Source: Edaphobacter sp. 4G125
Lineage (GTDB): Bacteria; Acidobacteriota; Terriglobia; Terriglobales; Acidobacteriaceae
Direction: 5' to 3'
NCBI RefSeq assembly: GCF_014274685.1
Contig: NZ_CP060393.1
Span: forward strand, 1,733,501-1,797,500
Length of the DNA stretch: 64,000 nt
Shown: piece after piece, positions 49,519-58,622 of the stretch
Numbering within the stretch: the first letter of the stretch is position 1
Layout: every line of letters starts with the position of its first letter
Translations under genes and position numbers: made by a program
The notes under the pieces: model-generated
Seen by the model: only the letters and a program-made list of their open reading frames with translations
Databases searched by the model: none
Told to the model about the DNA's origin: nothing

Positions 49519-51156
49519 ATGCGACTTGTCCCGGGATGGTTGTGGGTGGTGGCGGCCCTCTCTGGGGTACTGCAGGTTCTGTGTTTCCCCATTGCAGGAC
49601 CTGTCCCGGCCTGGCGCGCGGCTTTTTGCTGGGTGGCATTAACTCCGCTGCTTTGGGCGCTTACACAGAAGAACAGGCAGGGGAAGGGGCTAACCGCTTC
49701 TGAAAGCGCAACTCTGGGATATCTTTGTGGCTTTTGCTGGTACCTGGGGAATTGCTACTGGATCTACCAGACGATGTATCTTTACGGCGGTCTGGATAAG
49801 CCGATTGCTGCGGGAATATTGATTTTGTTCTGTCTCTATCTGGGACTCTACCATGCGTTGTTCGCCGGCATGTTTGGTGCGGTGCGATCTTGCTTCGGAA
49901 CGCAGATTGCGTTATTGCTAAGTCCGCTTGTGTGGGTTGCGGTTGAGCTGGCCAGGGCGAGAATCACCGGATTTCCGTGGGACCCGCTAGGAATGGCCCA
50001 GATCGACAATACGGCACTAACCCGGCTGGCTCCGATTACTGGAGTGTATGGGCTGTCGTTCATCATCGCGCTGGTCAATGCACTGTGGTTGTTGCGTATT
50101 CAGGTCCGCGAACGGCGACATACGCGGCTTCTGCTAACAGTTGCTGGAGTGGTATTGATCGTGTCGTATGTCGTTGGTGTCCGGAAGATCGCAACGCGAC
50201 AGAATGAACGCACCGATGCCACGGCGACCCTGCTGCAACAGAATCTTGAGGTGGGTGCGGCAGCCAAGGGGCCGGAGCCGTCGACACAAGAGCTGCTCGA
50301 TTCCTTCTCTTATCTCAGCCGGTATCCGGGGACGAAGGTGTACCTCGGGAACCCCGGGAAGAGAACTCCTCAGGTTACATTTGCACCGAAGGCTGGTCCT
50401 CAGGATGCTGATCTGATTGTGTGGCCGGAGTCTCCGGCGCCGTTTCAGGAAGACGATCCGCAGTTCCGTGCAGCCCTTTCGCAGCTGGCGCAGCAGGCCC
50501 ATGCTCCGGTGATCGTAGGAAACATCTTTCTACAGCAGACGAGTTCTGATTCACGCGGATACTCGATGTTCAACTCTGCCGCTTTTGTTACGCCCCAGGG
50601 AGAATTCGCCGGACGCTACAACAAGATGCACCTGGTGCCGTTTGGAGAATATGTACCGTTCAAGGGTCTCTTCTTCTTTGCGCAGAGCCTGCTACACGAG
50701 GTGGGTACTTTCGAGCCGGGCACGTCGAGAACCCTGTTTGCGGTCAACGGGCATCGTTACGGCACCTTCATTTGCTACGAGTCGATCTTTGGAGATGAAG
50801 TCCGCGAGTTCGTTCGCGATGGGGCCGATGTATTGATCAACATCTCGAACGATGGGTGGTATGGAGATACTAGCGCTCCATGGCAGCACCTGAACATGGT
50901 GCGGATGCGGGCGATTGAGAATCATCGCTGGGTGTTGCGGGCGACGAATACGGGTGTGACCGCTTCGATCGACCCCTATGGTCGTGTGATGGAGTCTGCT
51001 GCACGTCACGAGCGGACGAGCATTCGCGTGGGCTTTGGATATGAGCACGATGTCACCTTCTACACGGCCCATGGCGACTGGTTTGCATGGCTCTGCGCGG
51101 TGGTAGCGGTTGTTGCATTTGGATGGAGCCTCCGGATGAGGGATGCCGTAAACTAA
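49519..51156 (+). CDS. lnt: Apolipoprotein N-acyltransferase
   Basis: 545 residues. About seven helices surround a C-terminal nitrilase-like domain facing the periplasm. The catalytic triad can be placed: Glu in VWPESPAPF (near residue 302), Lys in YNKMHLVPFGEYVP (near 370) and Cys in ICYESIFGDEVREF (near 421). Lnt adds the third acyl chain to lipoproteins such as the one encoded at 61927. The start MRLVPGWLWVVAALSG puts the first helix at the N-terminus. The linker around residues 245-290 is longer than usual (SRYPGTKVYLGNPGKRTPQ). prfB follows after 4 bases. Confidence 0.94.
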   Translation: MRLVPGWLWVVAALSGVLQVLCFPIAGPVPAWRAAFCWVALTPLLWALTQKNRQGKGLTASESATLGYLCGFCWYLGNCYWIYQTMYLYGGLDKPIAAGILILFCLYLGLYHALFAGMFGAVRSCFGTQIALLLSPLVWVAVELARARITGFPWDPLGMAQIDNTALTRLAPITGVYGLSFIIALVNALWLLRIQVRERRHTRLLLTVAGVVLIVSYVVGVRKIATRQNERTDATATLLQQNLEVGAAAKGPEPSTQELLDSFSYLSRYPGTKVYLGNPGKRTPQVTFAPKAGPQDADLIVWPESPAPFQEDDPQFRAALSQLAQQAHAPVIVGNIFLQQTSSDSRGYSMFNSAAFVTPQGEFAGRYNKMHLVPFGEYVPFKGLFFFAQSLLHEVGTFEPGTSRTLFAVNGHRYGTFICYESIFGDEVREFVRDGADVLINISNDGWYGDTSAPWQHLNMVRMRAIENHRWVLRATNTGVTASIDPYGRVMESAARHERTSIRVGFGYEHDVTFYTAHGDWFAWLCAVVAVVAFGWSLRMRDAVN

Positions 51157-51160
51157 AGTT

Positions 51161-52292
51161 ATGTTGAGTGATCTGGAATACACGTACTCCCCGGTGCGCG
51201 AAAAAGTTCGCGATCTGCGGGAGTATCTTTGACGCTCCGCGTCTGAAGCGTGAACTAGCCGAAATTGAAGAGAAGACCGCTGACCCATCGATCTGGGCCG
51301 ACCCTGCGCGTTCGCAGCCGCTGATGCGGGAACGAAAGCGGATTGAGAATCTGTTGGCGGATGAGGGCGAACTGGCGCGTCGCGCGGACGATATCGAGGC
51401 TTACTTTGAGCTTGCGCGCGAGGGGGAGGACACGGAGTCCGATCTCGCACGTGAGATTCCGGCGCTGGTGGAGTTTGCAGAACAGCTGGAATCGAAGACG
51501 ATGCTCTCGGAAGAGAGCGATCCCCTGAATGCGATCGTGGTGGTACATCCCGGCGCGGGCGGAACGGAGTCGCAGGACTGGGCCGAGATGCTGATGCGGA
51601 TGTACATCCGCTGGGGTGAGCGGCAGAACTTTAAGGTAGAGATCAACGAAATTCAGGATGGTGACGAGGCTGGTATCAAGTCGGCCACGTTTACGATCTC
51701 CGGCGAGTTTGCCTATGGATTGCTGTCGGGTGAAACCGGTGTACATCGGCTGGTGCGCATTTCGCCGTTTGATTCAGCGAAGCGGCGCCACACGAGTTTT
51801 GCTTCGGTCTTTGTTTCGCCGGAGATTGACGACACGATCGTGATCGACATCAAGCCGGAAGACCTGCGTATCGATACCTACCGCTCAGGCGGCAAGGGAG
51901 GGCAGCACGTCAATACGACGGATTCCGCGGTGCGTATTACTCACCTTCCCACGGGCCTTGTCGCAGGTTGTCAGAATGAGCGCTCGCAGCACAAGAACAA
52001 AGAGAAGGCGATGAAGCTGCTCCGTTCACGACTCTATGAGTTCGAACTCGAAAAGAAGAAGGCCGTGTCGAAGAAGTTGGAAGACTCGAAGCTGGATATT
52101 AAGTTTGGCTCGCAGATTCGCAGCTATGTGATGCAGCCTTATCGCATGGTGAAGGACCTGCGGACGAGGGTTGAGGTTGGAGACGTGGACCGCGTGCTCG
52201 ATGGTGATCTGGAGCCGTTTATTCGTGGATATTTGAAGATGCGTCGTGAGGGTGGAGTTCCTGCCGCTGTGGCGGTCGACGACGATCTGTAA
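51161..52292 (+). CDS. prfB: Peptide chain release factor 2, needs programmed +1 frameshift
   Basis: The gene begins ATG TTG AGT at 51161 and meets TGA at 51230-51232 after 23 codons; reading shifts +1 at CTT (51227-51229) so that translation continues from GAC at 51231 to 52292, giving 376 residues. RF2 reads UGA and UAA stops. SPF tripeptide (RISPFDSAKRRHTSF) and the catalytic GGQ (GGKGGQHVNTTDSAVR) are both present. Read without the shift, the second part alone would lack the start of domain 1. The gene follows lnt closely. See the separate entry for the shift site. Confidence 0.95.
51219..51233 (+). other. prfB programmed +1 frameshift site
   Basis: GGGAG (51219-51223), three bases TAT, then CTT TGA C. 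This is the conserved RF2 autoregulatory site: a Shine-Dalgarno-like element at short distance, slippery CUU and an in-frame UGA followed by C, a poor stop context. Low RF2 leads to slow termination and a +1 slip (known from E. coli). E. coli has the same TATCTTTGAC. Confidence 0.95.
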
Positions 52293-52337
52293 AAAGAGCT
52301 AGCGCCGTGGTTGGCTGACAGCAGATACTTGGTGCCT

Positions 52338-53081
52338 ATGAATCATTCTGCTGCGGTAAAGCCGGACTACGGCATCGATGCCCCTGCAGTACTTCGTAAT
52401 CTGTTTCTCTTTGGTGGGCTGTGCCTTGTCCTGGGCATCGTTTTGCCGCCAGTCCTACATCTTGGCCCGGTGAAGCTGATTACGCGGCCTACGTTTCTTT
52501 GGCCTGCATTCTTCCTCCTTCTGGAAGGCTGTTTGTACTTGCTCTATGTCAAGGTAGGCAAGTTTCATCATCGCGACTTTATCCTTTCGCTCCACAACTG
52601 GCGCGGTGATGAACAGATACTCGATGTTGGATGCGGACGCGGTCTGTTGCTGGCCGGCGCAGCGAAGCGGCTCAACGCGGGGGGACATGCGACAGGAATC
52701 GATATCTGGTCGGCGGAGGATCTATCGGGCAATGCAGAGGCCGCCACGCAACAGAATCTTGAGCTTGAGGGAGTAGCCGCGCGCTGCACGCTGGTGAGCC
52801 AGTCCGCAGCGGAGATGCCGTTTCCGGATGCGTCCTTTGATGTGGTGGTTTCGAATCTCTGCCTGCATAACATCTATGAGAAGTCTGCCCGCATGGCTGC
52901 TCTTGGACATATTGCTCGTGTTCTGCGGCCAGGTGGAGTGGCTGTGCTCTCGGACTACAAGAAGACCGGAGAATATGCTTCTGAGCTGCGAAGACTTGGA
53001 CTTCAGGTAGAGAAGAAACGGAAGGGGATGTTGACCACTTTTCCTCCTCTGGTGGTTGTGGTGGCCCAGAAGCCGTTGTGA
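52338..53081 (+). CDS. Membrane-anchored class I SAM methyltransferase
   Basis: 247 residues from ATG 52338; TTG 52311 is an alternative. Two N-terminal helices (about 21-42 and 52-72) are followed by a soluble methyltransferase: motif I ILDVGCGRGLLLAGAA near residue 95, motif II TGIDIW, then FPDASFDVVVSNLCLHNIYEK and RVLRPGGVAVLSDYKKTGEY. The fold is the UbiE/ArsM-like Methyltransf_11 type. The membrane region suggests a lipid or quinone substrate, but this is inference. It follows prfB after 45 bases. Confidence 0.85.
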   Translation: MNHSAAVKPDYGIDAPAVLRNLFLFGGLCLVLGIVLPPVLHLGPVKLITRPTFLWPAFFLLLEGCLYLLYVKVGKFHHRDFILSLHNWRGDEQILDVGCGRGLLLAGAAKRLNAGGHATGIDIWSAEDLSGNAEAATQQNLELEGVAARCTLVSQSAAEMPFPDASFDVVVSNLCLHNIYEKSARMAALGHIARVLRPGGVAVLSDYKKTGEYASELRRLGLQVEKKRKGMLTTFPPLVVVVAQKPL

Positions 53082-53133
53082 CCTGCTGCTGCCTGCGAGC
53101 ATCCAAAGCACAGACTCTCAGCGAGGTGTTTGG

Positions 53134-53634
53134 ATGGCAAAGACAGTAGAAACGGGAACAGAGGAGCTGCGGAAGCAGCTTTTAGCGTTACTGCAGGGTG
53201 GTCAGGCCCATGCAACGTTCGATGAAGCTGTGGCTGATTTTCCTGTAGAGCACCGGGGCACAGTGCCCGAGGGATTACCGTACTCTGCATGGCAGTTGCT
53301 CGAGCATATTCGTATCTCTCAGCGAGACATCCTGGAGTTCAGCGCACCGCCGACGGGCGGATATCAGCCAAAGGCGTGGCCCGAGGATTACTGGCCGAAG
53401 TCTGCGCAGCCATCATCTGCCCATGTCTGGGAAGCATCCATTGCCGCGATCCGAAAGGACCGCGAGGCGTTCGAGAAACTCATCCTGCGCCCAGAAGCCG
53501 ATCTGTACAAACCCTTTCGCTGGGGCGAGGGTCAAAATCTCCTGCGCGAAGCTTTGCTGATCGCCGACCACGCGGCTTATCACATTGGCGAGCTGATTCT
53601 GCTGCGTCGCTTGTTGGGGATCTGGCACAAGTAA
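53134..53634 (+). CDS. DinB superfamily protein
   Basis: 166 residues from ATG 53134, with GAGG 8 bases upstream. Four-helix bundle of the DinB/YfiT type; metal-binding histidines can be seen in QLLEHIRISQRD (about residue 54) and IADHAAYHIGELILLRRLLG (about 144 and 148). The family includes thiol-dependent transferases (bacillithiol, mycothiol) and proteins of unknown role. The next gene (CoA-binding protein) follows after 29 bases. Confidence 0.87.
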   Translation: MAKTVETGTEELRKQLLALLQGGQAHATFDEAVADFPVEHRGTVPEGLPYSAWQLLEHIRISQRDILEFSAPPTGGYQPKAWPEDYWPKSAQPSSAHVWEASIAAIRKDREAFEKLILRPEADLYKPFRWGEGQNLLREALLIADHAAYHIGELILLRRLLGIWHK

Positions 53635-53663
53635 ACTGATCGGGATCGAGAGGATGTTCGGCA

Positions 53664-54086
53664 ATGAATGAGCCTGAGGTGATTCGAGCGATGCTGGGGA
53701 ATCCTCCTGCGGAGCCCCGCACCATTGCGGTCGTGGGGCTTTCGAGCAATCCTGATAAGCCGAGCCACTATGTTCCGGCCTATATGCAGCATCATGGCTA
53801 CCGCATTTTGCCTGTCAACCCACAGATCGACTCGGTCCTTGGCGAGCGGGCGTATCCGACGCTTGCCGACCTTCCCACGAAGCCCGATGTGGTGAATGTT
53901 TTCCGGTTGCCGCAGTTTATTCCCGGGATCGTCCAGCAGATGCTGGATCTTGGTTTTAAGAATCTGTGGGTGCAATTGGGGATTGTGAACCTTGAGGCTG
54001 CGGCGAAGGCGGAGGAGGGTGGTATCTGGGTGGTGATGGACCACTGCATTATGGTCGAACATCGCCTTGCTGGGCTTCGTGGATGA
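53664..54086 (+). CDS. CoA-binding domain protein
   Basis: 140 residues forming one Rossmann CoA-binding domain: TIAVVGLSSNPDKPSHYVPAYMQHHGYRILPVNPQ, DLPTKPDVVNVFRLPQFIPGIVQQML, LWVQLGIVNLEAA and VVMDHCIMVEHRL. The YccU/YcgR-like family of single-domain proteins resembles the start of succinyl-CoA synthetase alpha but has no ligase part. Function unknown; often called CoA-binding. Its stop overlaps an ATG in the frame of the dsbD gene (ATGA at 54083-54086). Confidence 0.9.
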   Translation: MNEPEVIRAMLGNPPAEPRTIAVVGLSSNPDKPSHYVPAYMQHHGYRILPVNPQIDSVLGERAYPTLADLPTKPDVVNVFRLPQFIPGIVQQMLDLGFKNLWVQLGIVNLEAAAKAEEGGIWVVMDHCIMVEHRLAGLRG

Positions 54087-54109
54087 TTTACCCCCTACAA
54101 TGGAGTGTG

Positions 54110-56218
54110 ATGAGTTTTCGGCGTTATCTCAGTCTGTCTCTGCTCCTGTTCTGTGTCTTGTTGACGGGATCGTCTGCCTGGGCCCAGATTCCGGTGGTTG
54201 GTGACGGCGGCCCTGGCCCTGTAAAGGCGCAGCACCTGACGGTAGAGATGGTTTCCATGGCACCGTCGATTGCACCCGGCGGAACGCTGGATGTGGGCCT
54301 GGTCATTACGCTCGAAGAAAAGTGGCACGTCTACTGGATCAATGCAGGGGATTCGGGGGAACCTCCGCGAATCAAATGGACGCTTCCGCACGGCATCACT
54401 GCAGGGCCGATGCAGTTTCCCGTTCCCACGCGGCTTCCTCTGGGGCCGTTGATGGACTTCGGTTATGAGGATGAGGTTGCGTTTCCGGTCAAGCTGACCG
54501 CAGCCAAAAATCTAAAACCTGGCCCGATTCATCTGGACGCTCGCGTGGACTGGCTGGTATGCCGCGAGGTCTGCATCCCCGGCAAGGCGCACCTTGGGCT
54601 GAATCTGACCATTGATCCAAAGGCGACGGCTCCTGCGCAGCCAGTAGGTGCGCTGGGTGAAGCATTGGGACTTCTTCCCAAGCCGCTTCCTGAAGGAACG
54701 AAACTGAAGATCACCGGTGGGAAGAATGAGTTTGTCTTCGACCTGATGACTGGGGATCGGATTACTGACGCGGAGTTCTATCCATTCGATACGGAGCAGA
54801 TCGCGAATGCAGGCGATCAAGATGTCGAGCCACTTTCGGACGGTGTGCGGCTTCGTGTACCGCGCGCGCCCGAGCTGACGAAACTTCCAGCCACGTTGCA
54901 TGGAGTGATCAAGCTTGATGACGAGACTTCCTACGAGGTGAATTCTCCAGTGGTTGCAGGAGAGATCCCGCGCCAGGCAGGACGCGGTGCGGTGCCTGCT
55001 GGAGCGAAGGAGCTGACGGTACTGGCGGCGGTCAGTCTAGCCTTCTTCGGTGGCATCATTCTGAACCTGATGCCTTGCGTTTTCCCTGTGCTCTTTCTTA
55101 AGGGACTTTCGCTGGTGCAATCTTCCAATGAAGAGCGAGGACGCATCCGGCGTCATGGCCTGGTGTACACGCTGGGAATTCTGGTCTCCTTCTGGGTGAT
55201 TGTTGCGGCGTTACTGATTCTTCGGGCGGGCGGCAACGAGGCTGGCTGGGGTTTCCAATTGCAGTCGCCGACATTCCTCGCCATTCTTTCTTCTGCAATC
55301 TTCTTTTTTGCGCTCTCGCTCTCTGGGCTATTTGATATTGGTCTCTCGCTGACCAGTGTCGGCGGGGGGCTGGCGCAGAAGCAAGGCTACACAGGGAGCT
55401 TCTTTACTGGAGTGTTGGCCACTGTCGTGGCGACGCCATGCACCGCTCCGTTTATGGGAGCTGCCATCGGCTTTGCTCTCGCGCAGTCCGGTTGGATCAC
55501 CTTCGGGGTCTTCACTGCGCTGGCGCTTGGTTTGGCAGCACCGTACCTTCTGCTGAGTTTTCAGCCTGCATGGACGCGGCTGCTTCCTCGCCCTGGGGCC
55601 TGGATGGAGGTCTTTAAGCAGGTTACGGCGATCATCTTCTTCGGCACCGTTATCTGGCTGGCCTATGTCTACGGCAATCTCTATGGTTCTGAACAGGGTG
55701 TCTATCATGTCGCTCTGCTGCTAACGTGCTTCTTGTTGCTTACCATCGCGGGATGGGTCTTGGGCAAGTGGCCTGCGCGCTGGTCCAGCTCGATCGTTGC
55801 GGTACTGATTGCAATTTTTGCTCTGGCGGTTCCGCTCTATCAGCCGAAGCAGACAACGCTAACGTGGCAGCCCTACTCAGAGCAGGCGCTCAATCAGGCT
55901 CGCGCAGAGGGTAAACCTGTGTTCATCGACTTTACAGCAGCATGGTGCCTGAGCTGCCAGGTCAATGAGCGGCTGGTACTACGATCGGCGGATGTGCAGC
56001 ATGAGTTTGCGAAGAACAAGGTGTTGCTGCTCAAGGCAGACTGGACCAAGTACGACGCGGAGATCACGAAGCAACTCGCTTCTGTCGGTCGAAGCGGAGT
56101 CCCAACTTACGTAATCTATCCTGTCGGCAAGGGAGCGGCAGACGTACTGCCGGAACTGTTGACGAAGGACATTGTTTTGACTGCCCTGAAAAAGGATACG
56201 AGTCATGAGTCAGAGTGA
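54110..56218 (+). CDS. dsbD: Thiol:disulfide interchange protein DsbD
   Basis: 702 residues from ATG 54110 (GGAG 5 bases upstream, signal peptide ending SSAWAQ); ATG 54083, overlapping the previous stop, is possible. Order of domains: periplasmic alpha domain (about 25-280) with the cysteine pair in DWLVCREVCIPG; membrane domain of about eight helices with NLMPCVFPVLFLKGLS and VVATPCTAPFMGAA holding the paired cysteines; C-terminal thioredoxin domain with FIDFTAAWCLSCQVNERL near residue 615. It carries electrons from thioredoxin across the inner membrane to keep periplasmic thiols reduced. All six cysteines are present. The next gene overlaps by 14 bases. Confidence 0.93.
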   Translation: MSFRRYLSLSLLLFCVLLTGSSAWAQIPVVGDGGPGPVKAQHLTVEMVSMAPSIAPGGTLDVGLVITLEEKWHVYWINAGDSGEPPRIKWTLPHGITAGPMQFPVPTRLPLGPLMDFGYEDEVAFPVKLTAAKNLKPGPIHLDARVDWLVCREVCIPGKAHLGLNLTIDPKATAPAQPVGALGEALGLLPKPLPEGTKLKITGGKNEFVFDLMTGDRITDAEFYPFDTEQIANAGDQDVEPLSDGVRLRVPRAPELTKLPATLHGVIKLDDETSYEVNSPVVAGEIPRQAGRGAVPAGAKELTVLAAVSLAFFGGIILNLMPCVFPVLFLKGLSLVQSSNEERGRIRRHGLVYTLGILVSFWVIVAALLILRAGGNEAGWGFQLQSPTFLAILSSAIFFFALSLSGLFDIGLSLTSVGGGLAQKQGYTGSFFTGVLATVVATPCTAPFMGAAIGFALAQSGWITFGVFTALALGLAAPYLLLSFQPAWTRLLPRPGAWMEVFKQVTAIIFFGTVIWLAYVYGNLYGSEQGVYHVALLLTCFLLLTIAGWVLGKWPARWSSSIVAVLIAIFALAVPLYQPKQTTLTWQPYSEQALNQARAEGKPVFIDFTAAWCLSCQVNERLVLRSADVQHEFAKNKVLLLKADWTKYDAEITKQLASVGRSGVPTYVIYPVGKGAADVLPELLTKDIVLTALKKDTSHESE

Positions 56219-56606
56219 TGAACAGCAGATTCGGACTGTGATCGATGCTTGGATCAAAGCATCCCGTGAGGGAGATCTGGCCACGGTGATGAGTCTGATG
56301 ACAGATGACGTCGTCTTTCTTACACCGGGTAATGCACCAATGCGGCGTGAGGACTTTGCAGCTGCTTCAAACTCGATGACCGGCAAAATCAAAATAGATG
56401 GTTCGTCTGAAATTCAGGAGATTACCGTTACAGGTGATCTCGCCATCTGTTGGAACCGGCTTGAGATTGTCGCGACTCCTTTGGAGGGCGATGGGACGCC
56501 GGTCAAGCGAAAAGGAAGTACTCTCTCGGTCTTTCGTCGTGGACAAGATGGGAAATGGCGCATCTGGCGTGACGCCAATATGTTAGGTCCTGCCTCACCA
56601 GCCTAG
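56205..56606 (+). CDS. SnoaL-like / SgcJ-EcaC family protein
   Basis: 133 residues, one NTF2-like alpha+beta barrel: DEQQIRTVIDAWIKASREGDLATVMSLMTDDVVFLTPGNAPMRREDFAAA, then LAICWNRLEIVATPLEG and KRKGSTLSVFRRGQDGKWRIWRDANML. This is the DUF4440/SnoaL-type group named SgcJ/EcaC; most have no proven enzymatic role. It overlaps the dsbD end by 14 bases, so it is co-translated with it. Confidence 0.87.
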   Translation: MSQSDEQQIRTVIDAWIKASREGDLATVMSLMTDDVVFLTPGNAPMRREDFAAASNSMTGKIKIDGSSEIQEITVTGDLAICWNRLEIVATPLEGDGTPVKRKGSTLSVFRRGQDGKWRIWRDANMLGPASPA

Positions 56607-56667
56607 TTGCGCGATTCTCTCCATTAGCACGACAATAACGTCTACAAGTCTCCGTGGAGGTGACTTT

Positions 56668-57270
56668 ATGTCCCGTTGCCGCCTTTTCTCCCTCTTTCTT
56701 GCCGCAGCATCGTTTCCCCTCTTAGCCATCACCCCGGGAGGTCAGGCCCCGGACTTTAAGGGCACTGATTCCAATGGTGTGATCCATACCTTGTCGCAAT
56801 ATCGCGGAAAGTATGTGGTGCTGGAATGGGCGAATCGCGGATGCCCCTACGATCAGAAGCATTATCTGAGCGGCAACATGGAGGCACTGCAAAAGCAGTG
56901 GACGGACAAGGGTGTCGTCTGGCTATCGGTGCTCTCGTCTGCTCCTGGCGAGCAAGGGAATGTCACTCCGACCGAAGAGAATGAGTACCTGAAGAAGATG
57001 AAGGCCGCTCCTACAGCGGCGTTGCTCGATCCAGAAGGGAACATTGCGCGGCTCTACCAGGCCAAAACAACGCCGCATATGTTTGTGATCAATCCGCAGG
57101 GCAAGCTGATCTACCAGGGCGCAATTGATGACAAGCCGACGACCGATCAGGCCGACATTAAAACGGCCCACAATTATCTGAACGATGCTCTGAATGCGTC
57201 GATGTCGGGTAAACCGGTTCCTGTGGCAAGTACGCGCCCGTATGGTTGCTCAGTGAAGTACAAGGACTAA
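56668..57270 (+). CDS. Exported AhpC/TSA-like redoxin
   Basis: 200 residues. Signal peptide to about residue 20 (ending LLA-I). Thioredoxin-like peroxiredoxin fold: GGQAPDFKGTDSNGVIHTLSQYRGKYVVLEWANRGCPYDQKHY. The active-site pattern is NRGCPYDQKH, a single cysteine, where TlpA proteins have CxxC; a second cysteine is only at the end (RPYGCSVKY). TTPHMFVINPQGKLIYQGAIDD is the cis-proline region. NCPY/GCPYxxKH redoxins of this type are common in soil bacteria, function unproven. Downstream of the dsbD group and may depend on it for reduction. Confidence 0.87.
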   Translation: MSRCRLFSLFLAAASFPLLAITPGGQAPDFKGTDSNGVIHTLSQYRGKYVVLEWANRGCPYDQKHYLSGNMEALQKQWTDKGVVWLSVLSSAPGEQGNVTPTEENEYLKKMKAAPTAALLDPEGNIARLYQAKTTPHMFVINPQGKLIYQGAIDDKPTTDQADIKTAHNYLNDALNASMSGKPVPVASTRPYGCSVKYKD

Positions 57271-57284
57271 ATCCCAAGAAACGC

Positions 57285-58622
57285 CTACTTCCGCTTGTCA
57301 GCCTTGATGCGAGCAATTTCTTCCATGCGCTGAGCCAGGAGCTTTTCTCGGCCCTCATGCGTTGGGGAGTAGTAACGTCGGCCCGCGAGCGAAGGCGGCA
57401 AACACTCCATGTCGGCGACGCGGCCTTCAACATCGTGGGCATATTGATATCCCTTGCCATAGTCCAGCTCCTTCATCAACTTCGTTGGAGCATTGCGCAA
57501 GTGCAATGGGACAGGTTCGGCGGCAGTCGTCTGAATGTCGCCACGAACCATGTTGTAGGCCATGTAGACGGCATTGGACTTGGGTGCAAGGGCAAGATAA
57601 ACGACTGCCTGAGCGAGTGCGAGCTCACCTTCAGGATGCCCGAGGAAGTGCATCGCATCTTTCGCGGAGAGGCAGAGATTGAGCGCCTCCGGAGCAGCGA
57701 GGCCGATGTCTTCTACGGCCATGCGCACCACACGTCGAGCAACATACATAGGATCTTCGCCAGCCTCAAGCATTCGTCCCATCCAGTAGAGCGCTGCATC
57801 TGGATCGGAGTTGCGTACGCTCTTGTGCAGCGCCGAGATGATGTCGTAATGTTGTTCACCCTGCTTGTCGTAAAGCAGAACGCGCTGCTGGAGTGCTTCA
57901 GCTGCAAGGTCTTTTGTGAGGAGATGTTCTTTGCGCCCCTGCGCGAGCCGAACTGCGACCTCAAGAGCATTCAGAGAGTTACGTGCATCGCCGCTGGAGT
58001 AGGAGGCGATGGTTGTGAGCGCGTCGTCATCTGCCGCGATTCCCCATGAACCCAAACCACGATCGGGATCGGTGAGAGCCCGGCGCAATAAAGAGACGAT
58101 TTGTTCTTCTGTAAGCGATTTGAGTGTGTAGACGCGGCAGCGTGAGAGCAGTGCAGCGATGATCTCAAAGGAGGGATTCTCGGTTGTTGCTCCGATCAGG
58201 CGAATCGTTCCGCGCTCGACATAGGGAAGGAAAGCATCCTGCTGGGCTTTATTGAAGCGATGAATCTCGTCGACGAAGAGAATCGTACGCGAGCCCATAT
58301 GCGAGGCCTTTTCTGCATCGGCCATTACCTGCTTGATCTCCTTGATGCCGCTGAGAACGGCGGAGAACTCAATGAAGGTGGATTGCGTGCGCTGCGCGAT
58401 GATCTTGGCGAGTGTGGTTTTGCCGGTTCCCGGAGGCCCCCAGAAGATCATCGAAGTAGCATCGTCGTTTTCGATGGCGACGCGGAGAGGCTTGCCTGGA
58501 CCGAGCAGATGTTCCTGACCGACATATTCTTCTAGGGTACGTGGGCGCATCCGTTCGGCAAGTGGTGCCTGGCGGGGGGCCTGAGAGGCCGCGGCGAGCG
58601 GGGTGGAGTCGAAGAGGCTCAT
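57285..58622 (-). CDS. rarA: Replication-associated recombination protein A (RarA/MgsA)
   Basis: 445 residues, AAA+ clamp-loader-like ATPase. PLAERMRPRTLEEYVGQEHLLGPGKPLR opening, Walker A FWGPPGTGKTTLAKII near residue 62, Walker B ILFVDEIHRFNKAQQDAFLP near residue 115, sensor GATTENPSFEI, and the C-terminal tetramerisation region with DPMYVARRVVRMAVEDIGLAAPEAL and YLPPSLAGRRYY-type end (CLPPSLAGRRYYSPTHEG). It acts at stalled forks. The start overlaps the RNA methyltransferase stop (ATGA). Convergent with the redoxin gene, 14 bases apart. Confidence 0.95.
   Translation of the reverse strand: MSLFDSTPLAAASQAPRQAPLAERMRPRTLEEYVGQEHLLGPGKPLRVAIENDDATSMIFWGPPGTGKTTLAKIIAQRTQSTFIEFSAVLSGIKEIKQVMADAEKASHMGSRTILFVDEIHRFNKAQQDAFLPYVERGTIRLIGATTENPSFEIIAALLSRCRVYTLKSLTEEQIVSLLRRALTDPDRGLGSWGIAADDDALTTIASYSSGDARNSLNALEVAVRLAQGRKEHLLTKDLAAEALQQRVLLYDKQGEQHYDIISALHKSVRNSDPDAALYWMGRMLEAGEDPMYVARRVVRMAVEDIGLAAPEALNLCLSAKDAMHFLGHPEGELALAQAVVYLALAPKSNAVYMAYNMVRGDIQTTAAEPVPLHLRNAPTKLMKELDYGKGYQYAHDVEGRVADMECLPPSLAGRRYYSPTHEGREKLLAQRMEEIARIKADKRK

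Noticed and set aside
51168..51230. Open frame of the downstream prfB part extended upstream (MIWNTRTPRC...).
   Set aside because: The first 21 residues of that reading are the wrong frame; the normal N-terminus MLSDLEYTYSPV is in the other frame before the shift.
51230..51232. In-frame TGA in prfB suggesting a pseudogene.
   Set aside because: It is the conserved RF2 autoregulatory frameshift stop, with slippery CTT and upstream GGGAG.
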